DNA from: Riptortus pedestris
Lineage: Eukaryota > Arthropoda > Insecta > Hemiptera > Alydidae
Length of the DNA: 64,000 bases
Assembly: GCA_019009955.1 (NCBI GenBank)
Contig: CM032229.1
Coordinates: forward strand, 9,174,501 to 9,238,500
Reading direction: 5' to 3'
A program made the translations under genes and the position numbers. Each line of letters opens with the position of its first letter. Position 1 is the first letter of the stretch. Shown here in pieces: positions 35,842 to 48,545 of the stretch. A model generated the notes under the pieces. That model worked only from the letters and a program-made list of their open reading frames with translations, had not been told where the DNA came from and did no database searches.

Positions 35842-36784
35842 GTTCGTCACGCAGGGGCTCCGTAAACTGAGCAGATTTCCCACGGGAAAGTTTACAATAG
35901 AAAAATATACAAACAGGTAACACCGTGATTGTTAATGGAATAAATACGAACGGTACTTAATAAGAAATCAGTCAGTCAATTTACAAGTTAATAATCCCTG
36001 CAACGGAATGTGGCTGAATTGTAAACATACAGGCTAGTCAACCACGCAGTGCTGAATAGATAGATAGATATACCACATAAACAGACGTATTAATTATTTT
36101 ATTGAAAACTATTTACTAAATCGTGTGCTGTAATTTGCAATGAATCGGAATCATTTTTACCACAGTCACTTAGATTTTATTAGTCCAAGAACAAAATAAT
36201 GGGAGGAGGGGGGTCAACAGAACGTATTTGTTTGTATCTCGTATAATAAAGCTTTGTTGAAAACAATATTTGGTATTTAACCTTGTAATGAAGTGTTTCA
36301 TGATATAACAGCTTATTATTAATATGACACTAGTAGGAGTGGGAGTTTACTGAAAGCTTAAAACTATAAAGACCACTCATCTCGGTTAATACTCATTATA
36401 AGGAAAATATGTGTAGAGCAATATATAGCACATTTAATTTGCAATAAGATTGTTTTTATACAATTTTTCTATCCCACGTATAGTAACAGAGAGATTTCGA
36501 GTTTTCCTAATTCCTCGTCTGTAAACACCCCCCCCCTTTTTCGATTTCAGACGTTAACGAGCTGATCTTTATTTTTACATAAAACGACTAAATATCGAGT
36601 TTGGTAACGATTAAACATAAATTGCGACCGCTAGAACGGAAACAAACAAATATATATATACGCTTTTGAACGGACCTCATTTTCGTCATCTCCTAGTTAG
36701 GATCGATGGACATTTGAAGAAAAAATTCGAAAATACCATCATGGGTACGACCTCATTGCTGATTTCCCTTAAGGGAAACCTGCT
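35842..36784 (-). mobile_element. Helentron-like copy, long subtype, both ends
   Basis: 3' end CGTCACGCAGGGGCTCCG, CAGATTTCCCACGGG. It has the extra segment AACACCGTGATTGTTAATGG to CTATTTACTAAATCGTGTGC shared with 6937-7330. After that come ATCTCGGTTAATACTC, GACGTTAACGAGCTGATC and a TA tract of only about five units (36653-36660). It ends TTTCCCTTAAGGGAAACCTGC. Confidence 0.8.
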
Positions 36785-38423
36785 AAAATGGTGGCTTGAA
36801 AGGACTATGCCATCTCTACTCGTTCATTAGCAGTCGGTCTTCCCACAGCTATGAAAACAGTATCATTTATACTGGTGGTTCCAGTTATATACAAATGATT
36901 AATAGGTTACTAAAACTGATTCCAAGGATTTTGATGATATTAGCATCTTAAAGTTTCCATGGGTATTGATATAAATTACTCAAAAGCTAATTATTATATT
37001 TGAATATTTAAGGGATGTACGCAGAAAAAAAAAAAAACCTTTTAAGTCAATATATTCAGAATAGTTACGAGTAGGACCATAGTTTGTATTATCTTTCCCA
37101 TTCCTGATAAGGCATAAAATCGATTCTTGAATTTTGGAATCGCTTTAACACTTTACTGGAATATATGTATATATGCTAAATCCAGGTTACCCGTTTCTGT
37201 TTATTTAGAATACGGGCGTTTGGAAATTTCTCATTTTCTTCGTTGTTTTGATGTTTGTCGATGTTTATTTATTAAACATTATTTTTTTTAATGTTTTTCC
37301 TTCCTTTCCAATTTTGATTTCAAATTGAATTGAACAAATCGAGAATTGAAGGTTGCCTTTAGTATTTCTTTAATTTACTTTATTGCTTCAATGTGTACAT
37401 AAGTCCTATTTCTATGCGCATCTAAAACATTTTAACAAAATTCATAATAGTTCTTCAGTAATGAGCAGGGAGATTTAGTTCTATCTGCATATAAGTGTTC
37501 GCTGGGCTGCAAGTCTGGTAAAGGATAAGAAAAGATCAATCAATTCTATATGATGAAATGTGTGCCTCTAGTTGATATAGAGTATTTGAATGCAGTTCTT
37601 TTGTAAGAACCATTTGGATTTTAATCGTTCTGTTTTCCTCGGAGTGATATGGTTCCATCTGCAGTTCCTTCAACTTTATAAAATATGTAACAAATTAAAA
37701 TTGTTAAAATATTTAATAAATTAGTTTTGATGCACTTAACAATTAGCATTGGTTCTTTATAACCTAGTTTTTCACCTATTATAATATAAATTTGGCCTGT
37801 CAGAATCATCAAACTTTATAATGCTGCTTAATGTTTTAAAAATTAGAAAGACACCTCTGGTTCTCACGTCTCGAAATAACAACTTCGCTGGAGAAAATAA
37901 ATAATTACTATTTCCAAAAGAAACACGGCTCACCCAGTTATTCACAAGAAATATGAGTTTTGTGAACTCTTCCTCGTTCAATCCTGAATTGAGAATGAAA
38001 GTCCTCTATCAAAATTTAACATGGCGTATTTAGCAATCTTTGTGGGTTGATCCATTTGTAGTGATGTCCGGCTGTGAACGTTTCGGTCCTTTGTGTTGCA
38101 TAATCAAGATATACTAGTTTATAATGTCAGGCAAAGGCTGCAATGACTCCACCCACATCCACGTGTTAAATGTCAAAGCTGAGCTTTGGCTAGCTGACGT
38201 GTGCTCTAGTTTCGTCATTCCAATGTAAACATCATTTGATTCTAGGAACGGCGTAGCAGTCACCGTCATTGTATGCTTCCAGGGACAAGTCAAAGCTAAA
38301 AAATATAGACACATCATATTTTAAACATAACTTATGTGTGTGTTCGCCCGAGAGACTGGACGAATTCATTAGTGCCTCCCTGTATATCTCAGCTGGTTAT
38401 ATCGTATGGTTAGTTCTGCTTTT
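36785..38423. other. Unassigned DNA
   Basis: No gene or repeat family recognised. A less AT-rich stretch at about 38040-38310 has no readable frame. Confidence 0.35.
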
Positions 38424-39712
<1,289 letters not shown>

Positions 39713-40148
39713 TTTTATAAAAAGCACTATTCAATCTGAAAATTTGTATTTTAGAAATATCTGCGCCACCCATATATGCTCTTTCGACGCCACCCATACT
39801 GCTCCAAAACCTGAAAAAAAATTGAATGTAATAAGGCCTTGGGAAGAGACCACCTCTGAATGTGGCGAAGGTGTTAATAGCTTCTTTCGCAACCTGTTGA
39901 ATTTATATTGTTTGAAATCAATCGGGCCGTGTGTTGGAGGGAGCATTGTCCCACATTTGGGCGTGTATGGCTGGCCGCCTTCATGTGTGGGCATTACTAA
40001 CGTCAAACCAAGAAACTTTTATTTTGGTTCTTATCATCGAGGTGTGGTTGTACAGTAGGTAAAAAGACTTGTTGCAGAAGCTCAGAAAAGCATTCGCTAG
40101 GGCTAAATAGGTGTTCCCCAGAACCATATCCATTATTATTTCTATATT
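39713..40148. other. Unassigned DNA between Helentron-like copies
   Basis: About 430 bases, somewhat GC-richer. Overlapping open frames on both strands (39731-40058) lack any family signature. Possibly a fragment of an older element. Confidence 0.35.
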
Positions 40149-40269
40149 AGCAGATTTCGTTTAAGGGAAATCAGCTATTGAGGTCGTACTCATGGCGCAA
40201 TTTTCGAAATTTTTGTTCGAATGTCCATCGATCCTACCTAGGAGATGGAGAAAATGAAGTCCTCTCAAA

Positions 40270-40360
<91 letters not shown>

Positions 40361-40853
40361 AATCCCCGCTTCTACTCGTGTTACATAAACAATACTCTGT
40401 TATATAATAAACTACATTATTCGAATCTTAAATACCAAATATTGTTTTCCAGAAACCTTTATTAGACGAGATACGTGCAAATATATTCTTGTGAACTTCC
40501 CCTCCCCCCCGTCTTAAATTCTTGGTCTACTGAAATTTGATTGATTTAGATAAAAATTATTATTCTTATTCATTAAAAATTACAGTACTAGATATAGTAA
40601 ATAGTTTTTAATAAAATTAATATGTTATATTCTGATATGTTTCAGTTATTGTTTTTCATTTCGTTGAGCCGTTGGAAGACCTGCTTGTTTACATTTCAGT
40701 CCCTTTCCGCCGGGAGGGGAAAGATTTCTATTACCGCTTTTATTTATTCATTTAATATTCACGGCGGTGTTGTGTTATCAGTATGTGGGTTTATCCATTA
40801 TTAAACCTCACGAGGGAAGTCTGATTTGTTTTACGCAGCCCCTGCGTGACGGA
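40149..40853 (+). mobile_element. Helentron-like copy with TA/GA array
   Basis: 5' AGCAGATTTCGTTTAAGGG, AAATCAGCTATTGAGGTCG; (TA)n(GA)n at 40274-40358; then directly CCCCGCTTCTACTCGTG, so the segment between the array and this point is missing. Long-subtype 3' part; ends TTACGCAGCCCCTGCGTGAC. Confidence 0.8.
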
Positions 40854-41316
40854 AAACGTAATTCCTAGTACGAAGTGAAGAGAGTACTGTAGTCGCGAAA
40901 CTTTTAGTTTTCAGACTATAATGGAATTACTCGTTTTTACCTCCCCTAAACCCATTTTGACTTATTTGGCCCATTTGACGTCTGCGCGCAAGTATGTATC
41001 CCGTATAGCTCAGTTACGACTAGTCTTAGAATGTTGAATTTCGCATTAGGGAATCCTGTCTAGTTTCCCATCTCTGCTTTTCATCAAATCTTTAAAGAAA
41101 GGGGGAGAAATAAAAACAAAATCCAAGATTTTATTACCTCTTATACGTACATTTGTAAGGAATCTTTGTTTATTTTTTCCCAAAAATATCTACGAATTAT
41201 GCTTTATAAGATTTTTACGTGTGCGGTAATGAGATTCATTGGGCCCCATCTGAAAATCTGTGTCATTTCAGGTCGGGGTGATCAGCAATTACCGCAAGAC
41301 TGCGTTTTTTTTTTGC

Positions 41317-41420
41317 AGATTTCCCCTGACGGAAATCACCTTTTGAGATAGTACTCATAAAAAGTTTCTTAAAATGTCCATAGACGGGCATGACGAAAAT
41401 GAGCTCCATTCTAATATTTA
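41317..41420 (+). mobile_element. Helentron-like 5' stub
   Basis: GCAGATTTCCCCTGACGG, AAATCACCTTTTGAGATAG, ATGTCCATAGACGGGCATGA, AAAATGAGCTCCATTC. It stops just where the array would begin, and a full copy starts 23 bases later. Confidence 0.6.
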
Positions 41421-41442
41421 TGCTGTAGCTGTCGTAATTTTT

Positions 41443-41560
41443 AGCAGATTTCACCTAAGGGATATCAGCTATTGAGGTCGTACTTATGACGCGAGTTTTG
41501 AAAAATTTCCTCAATTGTCCATCGATCCAGGCCAGGAGATGACGAAAATGAGGTCCGTTC

Positions 41561-41622
<62 letters not shown>

Positions 41623-42083
41623 CTGTTAACGCTCTAGCCGTCGCAATTTTTGTTTGATCGTTAACAAACTTCATATTCAGGCGTTTTATGGAAAAAGAAA
41701 GATAAAGATCGTTAAAGGCTGAAATCGGACCAGTGGGAGGGGGGGTTTAGAGGGGGATTTTTAAACATTCGAAATATCTCCACTATTATGCGTCGGATCG
41801 AAAAAGTGTATAAAATCAATCTTATTGCAAATTACATTTACTATAAATATTGCTCTATACATTTATTCTGTATCTTGAATATTAACCGAGATATTTGCAT
41901 TTGTATTATGAGTATGTTCGGCGCTATCCGCCGAGAGCTCTGGCGGCCGTTTCGGTAACTATTCCTCCCTCGTGAATAGGTCTAGAGATACCTTCCTACT
42001 ACTGTTATTATTAGGCAGATTTCTCTATTGTATAACTTCACGTGGGAAATCTGCTTAGTTTACGCAGCCCCTGCGTGACGGAC
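41443..42083 (+). mobile_element. Helentron-like copy, both ends, with TA array
   Basis: 5' AGCAGATTTCACCTAAGGG, ATATCAGCTATTGAGGTCG; (TA)n 41565-41618; TAACGCTCTAGCCGTCGC; AAGGCTGAAATCGGACCAG; ATATCTCCACTATTATGCG; 3' GGGAAATCTGCTTAGTTTAC, GCAGCCCCTGCGTGACGG, ACTTTTG. Its 3' third (GCTATCCGCCGAGAGCTCTG) is shared with 58593-59241. Confidence 0.85.
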
Positions 42084-42112
42084 TTTTGTTTAATCCCTTC
42101 TATAATCGATAT

Positions 42113-42114
42113 AA

Positions 42115-42203
<89 letters not shown>

Positions 42204-42590
42204 ACAAGCAAAGTTAAAGGTCTAGTTCGTTAACAGCTGAAATCGAACTGCAGCGGATTAATTTCGGGAAATTGAGACATCTCTGTTAATATAAGTTAGA
42301 TCAAATAGACCTAATCTTGTTGAAAATTTTATTCCCTAAAAATGTTGTTATATCAATATTTTCTCTATCACGAATATTATCCGATTTTTTTCTTTTTTTT
42401 TTTTAAGTGTTCAGCTTTCAGCGAACCCCTCCCTACATACTTCAAGTCATATTAACAATAATCTCTTAATATGAACCATATTATTGTAACATAACAATCT
42501 TGTACACATTATTATAGGCTTAAATACCTTATATTTTTTTTCAAGAAACCTTTAAATCTTCATTAAACAGGTGTGCCATACCAGCACATA
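42113..42590 (+). mobile_element. Helentron-like fragment beginning at its microsatellite
   Basis: (TA)n(GT)n from 42113 to 42200, then TCTAGTTCGTTAACAGCTG, AAATCGAACTGCAGCGG, AGACATCTCTGTTAATATAA, CTAATCTTGTTGAAAATT, TTCAGCTTTCAGCGAACCCC and AGGCTTAAATACC. Both ends missing. Confidence 0.65.
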
Positions 42591-43369
42591 GGAAGCTGCT
42601 ATGCCTACACTAACCCTGTATGATGTACTTCTTTTTCGTATAAATAGGTGTGGTGAAAGGGGAGCCAATACACAGAAGCTGAGAGTAGTAAAATAATCAC
42701 AGAGATTTTTCATATACCCAACTATGCAATAATCTCTCCTCTAGGGCTAAATTAATGAATTCATAAGGTAGAGGTAATTAACCTACAATATATGTTTAGA
42801 TTATTCTTAAGTCTCCGGTCTCTCTACTTTATTTTATTTTAGGTAATTAGAGGAAATGTGTACATACACTCCATTTGTAGTTCCTTTATTTTTCTCTTGA
42901 CAACGCACATTTATAATTAAGACAGAAAATATTCTCTTGAAGGTGTCACTAATGTCAGAGTAGCACCCATCTTGGTGCGTGGGAGATCCACTCTCAGCTG
43001 ACTCAGACATTTCTATCCAACCATCAATAATATGGACAACATTATCCACCTCCAACATCACACAACTGCTATAAATATATTAATACTCGTATTTAAATCC
43101 ATCTAACGTGCATTCATTCCTTCCCATAAAATAAAATGTTCTACACTTTCTATATAAACTTAACATAGCAGCTTTAAAAAAACAACTAAGAGTCAGATAT
43201 GAGAAGTCAAAATACAAAAAGGAACACCTTATATCTGATTATGAAGTATTCTAGTTTTGAGAAAATCATGATCAATGTCTTCAAATTAGCTTAACATTTC
43301 GTGATAATGATTACATATACAAAAAAAACACTTAAAAGTATTGCTCATTTTATCATTTTTGTTCAGTCG
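42591..43369. other. Unassigned DNA
   Basis: No gene supported. GTATAAATAGG at about 42638 is a good TATA box, but no initiator sits 30-31 nt later and no reading frame follows. Confidence 0.35.
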
Positions 43370-43735
43370 TACTTCCGCTTACTTAGTTCACTAACCGGCC
43401 GTACATCAGGAGGTCGCCATAGGCGGTGGCCAAGAGCGGAAACTGCAGCGCTGGTGTACAGGATGGAGTGCTCGTTTTAGGCTGGGCAACTATTGTTGGT
43501 TCTATAGGTCCAGTGTCCGGCACTTCGTGTTGTTTATTCTCCGCAAACGTGAACGTTTTTCGGCTCTCAGAGCGATTTTTCTCAGAAAGGATCTCTCCGC
43601 ATCGAAGATAGAGGCCTCCGCTATCATTCTGCTCCTGTTAGAAGAAGGAATCTGATGTGGAACACAGATAATACTGGAAGGAAAGTCCGCCTCATTGAAA
43701 GTATATTTTCATCGAAGGTACCTCTTTATTTTACT
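43370..43735. other. GC-richer island, unknown
   Basis: Distinct base composition. On the minus strand two overlapping frames look protein-like: one with PDTGPIEPTIVAQPKTSTPS, another with FDAERSFLRKIALRAEKRS. I recognise neither, and neither has a start and stop of useful length. Confidence 0.3.
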
Positions 43736-44796
43736 ATAATGCTAGCATTATCGACCGAGTACTCATGATAAAGGACATTTCATTCATTATCTAGTGCATA
43801 TAAAGTATTAGCTTGCCACTAAAGTTTACAAACTTAATATAGGGCAACTATTTTTTTTCTTTCTATGTTTTACAGCCCTCTTTAATATAGTTAAAGTTTC
43901 TTAGTTATAATAACAGATTTATCAATAAGTGTTAATGTTTATTTCATTAATTTTAAGGCTATTTCCTAGATTAGTATTCTTTTCAGGTTTCAATTGTTTC
44001 AAATTATTATCATTTTGTTCTAACCTATCAGAAGGTTCATTACTATAAAGTTTGTGTATATGCTATAACTTATTCAATATATTTTGATTCTTTGGAGAAC
44101 TCAAATAGTGGCTTGTATTATTTCACCCTCATCTTTCCAAGAAAATAGTAAATACTTCGCTATAATCAAGGTGAGGAAATTATCTCTTTTATTAATTTTA
44201 TTTCAGTCTAATGCTTTCTTATTATTAACACAAAGGCTAACCGCACGCCCTAACAATTTTAGTTTCATGTTCCTACTTATTTCACTAGTATTAAATTAAT
44301 TTAAATAGAAAACGAAAGATAAAAACATTATTAACATAATCTTTAATATTTTTAATTGAATAATAATAACAAACAAAATGTATAAAAATCGAGAAACTGA
44401 ATTAACTCATACTGGGGGTATATATCAAAACCCAGTTACGTATAAAAAGTTGTGAAATTTTAGTCATGTCAAATATCCCACCACACTTTCCCGCATTGTT
44501 TGATTACACGCGGGTTTTCTAGGACAATTGACACTCTAATAAAAGTCAAATAAGAACACAATTTACAACATACATATAAGAGCTTTATTGTCAGTCAAAT
44601 CAACCGTATTGTAGCAGACCATGCGCACCTAGGCATACCTTCAGGGAAAGTTGTGTTTGCTAATTTGTGGTCGGTGTTTCTCCTGTCAACATAGGCCAAG
44701 TTGGTTTGATTTTGGTATAGTTGGACGAAATCTAGTTCACCTCTTGCCTAAACTAATATGGACCTTATGCTTCACGACGTGTTTCCAATCTATTTT
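43736..44796. other. Unassigned AT-rich DNA
   Basis: No gene or repeat family recognised. Confidence 0.4.
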
Positions 44797-44915
44797 TTAG
44801 GTGATATCTCCAAGGGGTCACCTATTTAGTTCCTACTCATGAAGTTATATTGAAAAATTATATTCAAATGTCCATCGATCCTGCCAAGCAGATTGCAAAT
44901 TTGGTGGAGTATATA
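44797..44915 (+). mobile_element. Helentron-like 5' stub
   Basis: GTGATATCTCCAAGGGGTCA, TAGTTCCTACTCATGAAG, CAAATGTCCATCGATCCTGC, then divergence. Confidence 0.5.
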
Positions 44916-45274
44916 GAAAACTTATAACAATTGCAGTCATTTAGGAACTTTAGTTTTACATTAAACAAATTAGCAATCCCAGTCATATATATTCGAAAAT
45001 TTAAAAGTTAATATATTATATAGTCCTTAATTTAAATTCCTTAGTCGTCAAGATGGGCATCTGAAAACGTATTTTAAATTGGCTCCTATAAAGCCCTGGT
45101 AGATTTTCACCAGGCAAAGAGGAGCACAACTCCAAGGTAAAACAGTCCTAAATAAGAATTTTCTATATTCTACTTCAAATAGATTTGAGATATGTGGGGA
45201 TACGTACATACATACGTACAGACGTCACACCAAAGGAAAATTATCATGTTTACATAGTACAATGGAAACAATAA

Positions 45275-45500
45275 TACATCCCGTCACGCAAGGGCTGCGT
45301 AAACTATGCATACTTTCACACCTGCTGGTATAACTAACTTGCGATCTCATCAAACCAAATATCCTATTAAAAAAACGAAGAGTAGAAAAGGTGGGGGAGG
45401 GTCCTGAACGCTGAAATCAAGAAAGCACGAATAATTTACTTAATACTTTAGTTATGAAAATCCCATAGAACAACACAATAAACGTCTATTTACTAGATTA
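45275..45500 (-). mobile_element. Helentron-like 3' stub
   Basis: CCCGTCACGCAAGGGCTGCG, TAAACTATGCATACTTTC, CACACCTGCTGG; like the end at 8670, followed by GAAAGCACGAATAATTTAC (shared with about 8810). Confidence 0.55.
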
Positions 45501-46090
45501 AAGATTTTTTACAACATTTAACTGAGTGAAAACTAATTAAGTAAAAATCAGGTTCAGATGATCTCGAGATCAATTGTCAGGTGTAGCCTGTAGATACGAC
45601 ACTCGCTGGAATAAGTATGTTTGTGACTGACAATACAATAACAATGTTTTATAAAAATAAAAAAAAATGTCTGATTACGCCACAAATACGAGTCATCAAT
45701 GGACGATTCTGCCTTAGACCGTACCACACTGATTACATGTTATCATATCGCAGGCTGACTTATAGCTGAGATAACCTTGATAAGAAGTAAGTCGAAAGTC
45801 ATTTATACGGAGAATCCGGAGTATAAGGAGATAAGCCATGGCTTTCCGAGCCAACGAGAAACACAGCTCGTATTAGAAGTTCATGAATTATTCTTTCATT
45901 CATTTATACCTCGCTGGCTAAGCTCATTCATAAAGAGGACTTGCTTTCTTCATGAATCAAACACTGATTCATTAATACTCGGCAGATAGCTACCATCTCT
46001 GGAAAATGTGGAGATTTGTTTTCTATTTTTGAGGCTTTGACTTGGGTAACTTAATAGTTATTACTAAACTACATATCATTATTATAATTT

Positions 46091-46129
<39 letters not shown>

Positions 46130-46172
46130 TATTCTATTTTTGAGGCTACATCGATGGGAAATATTTTCTTTG
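45501..46172. other. Unassigned DNA
   Basis: No gene supported; the open frame at 45777 has no family signs. A TA array lies at 46095-46126, beside the foldback element. Confidence 0.35.
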
Positions 46173-46631
46173 TGAGGAGTTCGGCAATCTGCTCTAGCGT
46201 TTTGAATTTTCATTTGTTTGCGAATTTTCAATGGAAATGCGTCCATTGACGTCAGACAGTGTTTTCATATGATTAGTTACTTGATTTAATCGAAAGTTTA
46301 GGATTTTTTATTATGGCTTTGTACATTTTTATTAATTGTTCTCATTAAATTGGATTCGAAGAGACAAAACTTCCACATAGAGAAGACCACTTTGGTAGAA
46401 GACTTGTACTAGAAGGTCTCGAAATGAACAAGAGAACATATGCAATAAACGACGTGGACGGGTCATACTCTCCGAAACGTGGAAAGCCATAAAAAAAAAT
46501 CCTAAACATATGATTTCATCAAGTAGCTTTTTACATTAAAAACACTGCCTGACGTTGATGGACGCGTTTCCAATTAAAATTCGCAAACCGATGAAAATTC
46601 AAACCGCTGGAGCAGATGGTCGAATTCCTCT

Positions 46632-46633
<2 letters not shown>
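46173..46633. mobile_element. Foldback element with about 150-bp inverted arms
   Basis: Arm 46173-46320 and arm 46483-46633 are inverted copies (about 80-85% by eye), joined by a 162-base centre. Shared phrases include AATCTGCTCTAGCG, TTTGAATTTTCAT, GCGAATTTT, GCGTCCAT and TTTAGGATTTTTT. (TA)n arrays flank both sides (46095-46126 and 46635-46688). A diverged arm is found at about 11935-12030. Confidence 0.75.
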
Positions 46634-46688
<55 letters not shown>

Positions 46689-46689
<1 letters not shown>

Positions 46690-47164
46690 TAACTATTTAC
46701 GGGTTGAAATAAAAAAAATGATCAATATTTAAGTCGTAATATGATAAACATAAATCATTGGCTTCCCAATGTACCCCCACTTCTGTTGAATAAGTAAACA
46801 ATAAAATAACTTAATTGATAATAATCACATTTTAGTTACGTATACAAAAAAATTCACAAACCTATAGAAGCATACTTACGGAACACTAATAAATTTTATT
46901 TGTTGTCCAGAAGACGGACGTCATAATTGTATTCAGTCAAAACTGCGACCTTAATCGTTATTCTAAACCCAATTTGTACTATATATTTTCTTGATAAAGC
47001 TAATACTAAATGTGTTATTGACAGATATGTGAATTGACGTCAAAGTGAATCAAGTTTAAAATTCCAATTCTCACATAGCCTCTGTCGTGACTTGGTATAG
47101 TTGGCTCACAGATATAAAACTCCCGTGGAATCCATCGAGACGTTTTGGATTACTGTGTGAATAA
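46689..47164. other. Unassigned AT-rich DNA
   Basis: Nothing recognised after the TA array. Confidence 0.35.
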
Positions 47165-48083
47165 AGTCCGTCAAGCAGGGGCTGCGTAAACTAAGCAGAT
47201 TTCCCGAGTGTTCGTTTGCCACATTAGAGAACAAGAAAAACTGATTGATTTCAGGCAACATTTATAGAAATACATTTGAACAACATCAATACCTTAACAA
47301 GACTTATCCGATAACATTTTTTGAACAATAGTAACGGAGATATTATGAATTTTCTTATTCTCCCACACTAAACCCCCTCCGTCTATTCTGAGACATTTAA
47401 GCCACCACTTAACACTAAAGGTCACATTAGTTAATGATCTTTAGTGTTAAAGTTAGAAGTTAAACATGTATGGTATAAAACGGATGAACATTTACTTGGT
47501 AAGAACGTAAAATGTAATTCATGAGGTCATGGCACAACGTATTTGCATGTACCTCTCAAAGTAAAAGTTTACAAAAACGATACTTAGTATTTAAGTTTCA
47601 AAACAAAGTGGTTCATGATAAAACAGCTTATTCTTAATATGACATGAGTAGGAGTGGGGGTTAACTTAAGGATGAAAACTAAAAAAATCCTAATATCTAG
47701 TTTAATATTCATATTAGAGAAATATGAATATAACAAGAGTTATAGGTAATTAAATTTACAACGTGGTTGATTTTATTAAAGCTTTCGATCCGACTTATAA
47801 TAACGGAGATATTTCTAATTTTCCAAATACCTCACCTCCCTCCTCCTGGTCCGGTTTTATTGTTCCATGAAACGGTTATATATCGAGTTTGGTAGAGTTA
47901 ATACCAAAATTGCGGTAGAGCGGTAACAAAATAGTATATATATATATATATATATATTCAGTTTTGAATTGACCTCATTTTCGCCATCTCCATAGTAGGA
48001 TCGATGGGCATTTGAGAAAATTGTTCAAAAATAGAGTTGGGAGTACACCCGCAGTAGCTGATTTTCCATAAGAGAAATATGAT
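47165..48083 (-). mobile_element. Helentron-like copy, both ends decayed
   Basis: 3' end AGTCCGTCAAGCAGGGGCTG, AACTAAGCAGATTTCCCGAG. Internal ATATCTAGTTTAATATTC, ATAATAACGGAGATATTTC, TATATATCGAGTTTGGT, short TA tract (47938-47957), TTTTGAATTGACCTCATTTT. Ends TTTTCCATAAGAGAAATATG. Confidence 0.75.
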
Positions 48084-48239
48084 AAAATGGTCCAAAAACA
48101 GACAATATTTTCAATTCAGTTGCCAATGTTCTCGGAACGGTCTGAAACGTGATACAAGTGTAGTCACACCCATTTTAAATAGATTATCCGACAAACCCAA
48201 GAATTGCTTTCATTTATATATGTTTGTGTGTTTTCGGTT

Positions 48240-48360
48240 GGCTTAAAGATTTTTAGCCGACACGCCTCCTTCACCTCTGTCATGGCGGGCAATGGCTTTA
48301 CTAAGTGGATATCTGAAGCTCTGTCAACCCATCTCACCTTCGGCCTCCCTCGTGGTCGAT
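48240..48360 (-). pseudogene. LINE ORF2 C-terminal fragment
   Basis: The minus strand reads RPRGRPKVRWVDRASDIHLV then KPLPAMTEVKEACRLK without stops for about 40 codons. The RGRPK.RW.D motif is typical of the region after the reverse transcriptase of many LINEs. Upstream reverse transcriptase is not visible. Confidence 0.5.
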
Positions 48361-48490
48361 AACCTCTACATTGTGCTGCTGGGGTAGTTCCAGCTACAAC
48401 TCCCGCTCACACATAACTTCCAAGTTGAAGGGAAAATGGGGGAAGATCAAAAGATGAAAAACCCCTGAAATATCTTCCACTGACTTATTT

Positions 48491-48540
48491 TTCCTCTACA
48501 TGTTTCGCGTCCTCTTTCGATAACGCCTCATCAGGAGTAA
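48491..48540 (-). ncRNA. Hammerhead-ribozyme-like motif
   Basis: Minus-strand order: TTACTC, CTGATGA (48534-48528), one extra G, then stem II GCGTTATC with a GAAA tetraloop and GAGGACGC (7 of 8 paired). GAAA (48506-48503), a tiny stem III ACATGT region, TA cleavage position at 48497 and GAGGAA follow; GAGGAA pairs with TTACTC at 5 of 6 positions (stem I). These are the conserved hammerhead core elements in order; the extra base after CTGATGA may reduce activity. Confidence 0.5.
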
Positions 48541-48545
48541 TGCAC

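Noticed and set aside
35745..35850. CTGATGA and CGAAAC pair
   Set aside because: About 80 bases apart with no stem II between them, so not a hammerhead.
42638..42672. GTATAAATAGG TATA box
   Set aside because: No initiator at 30-31 nt and no start codon or frame after it.
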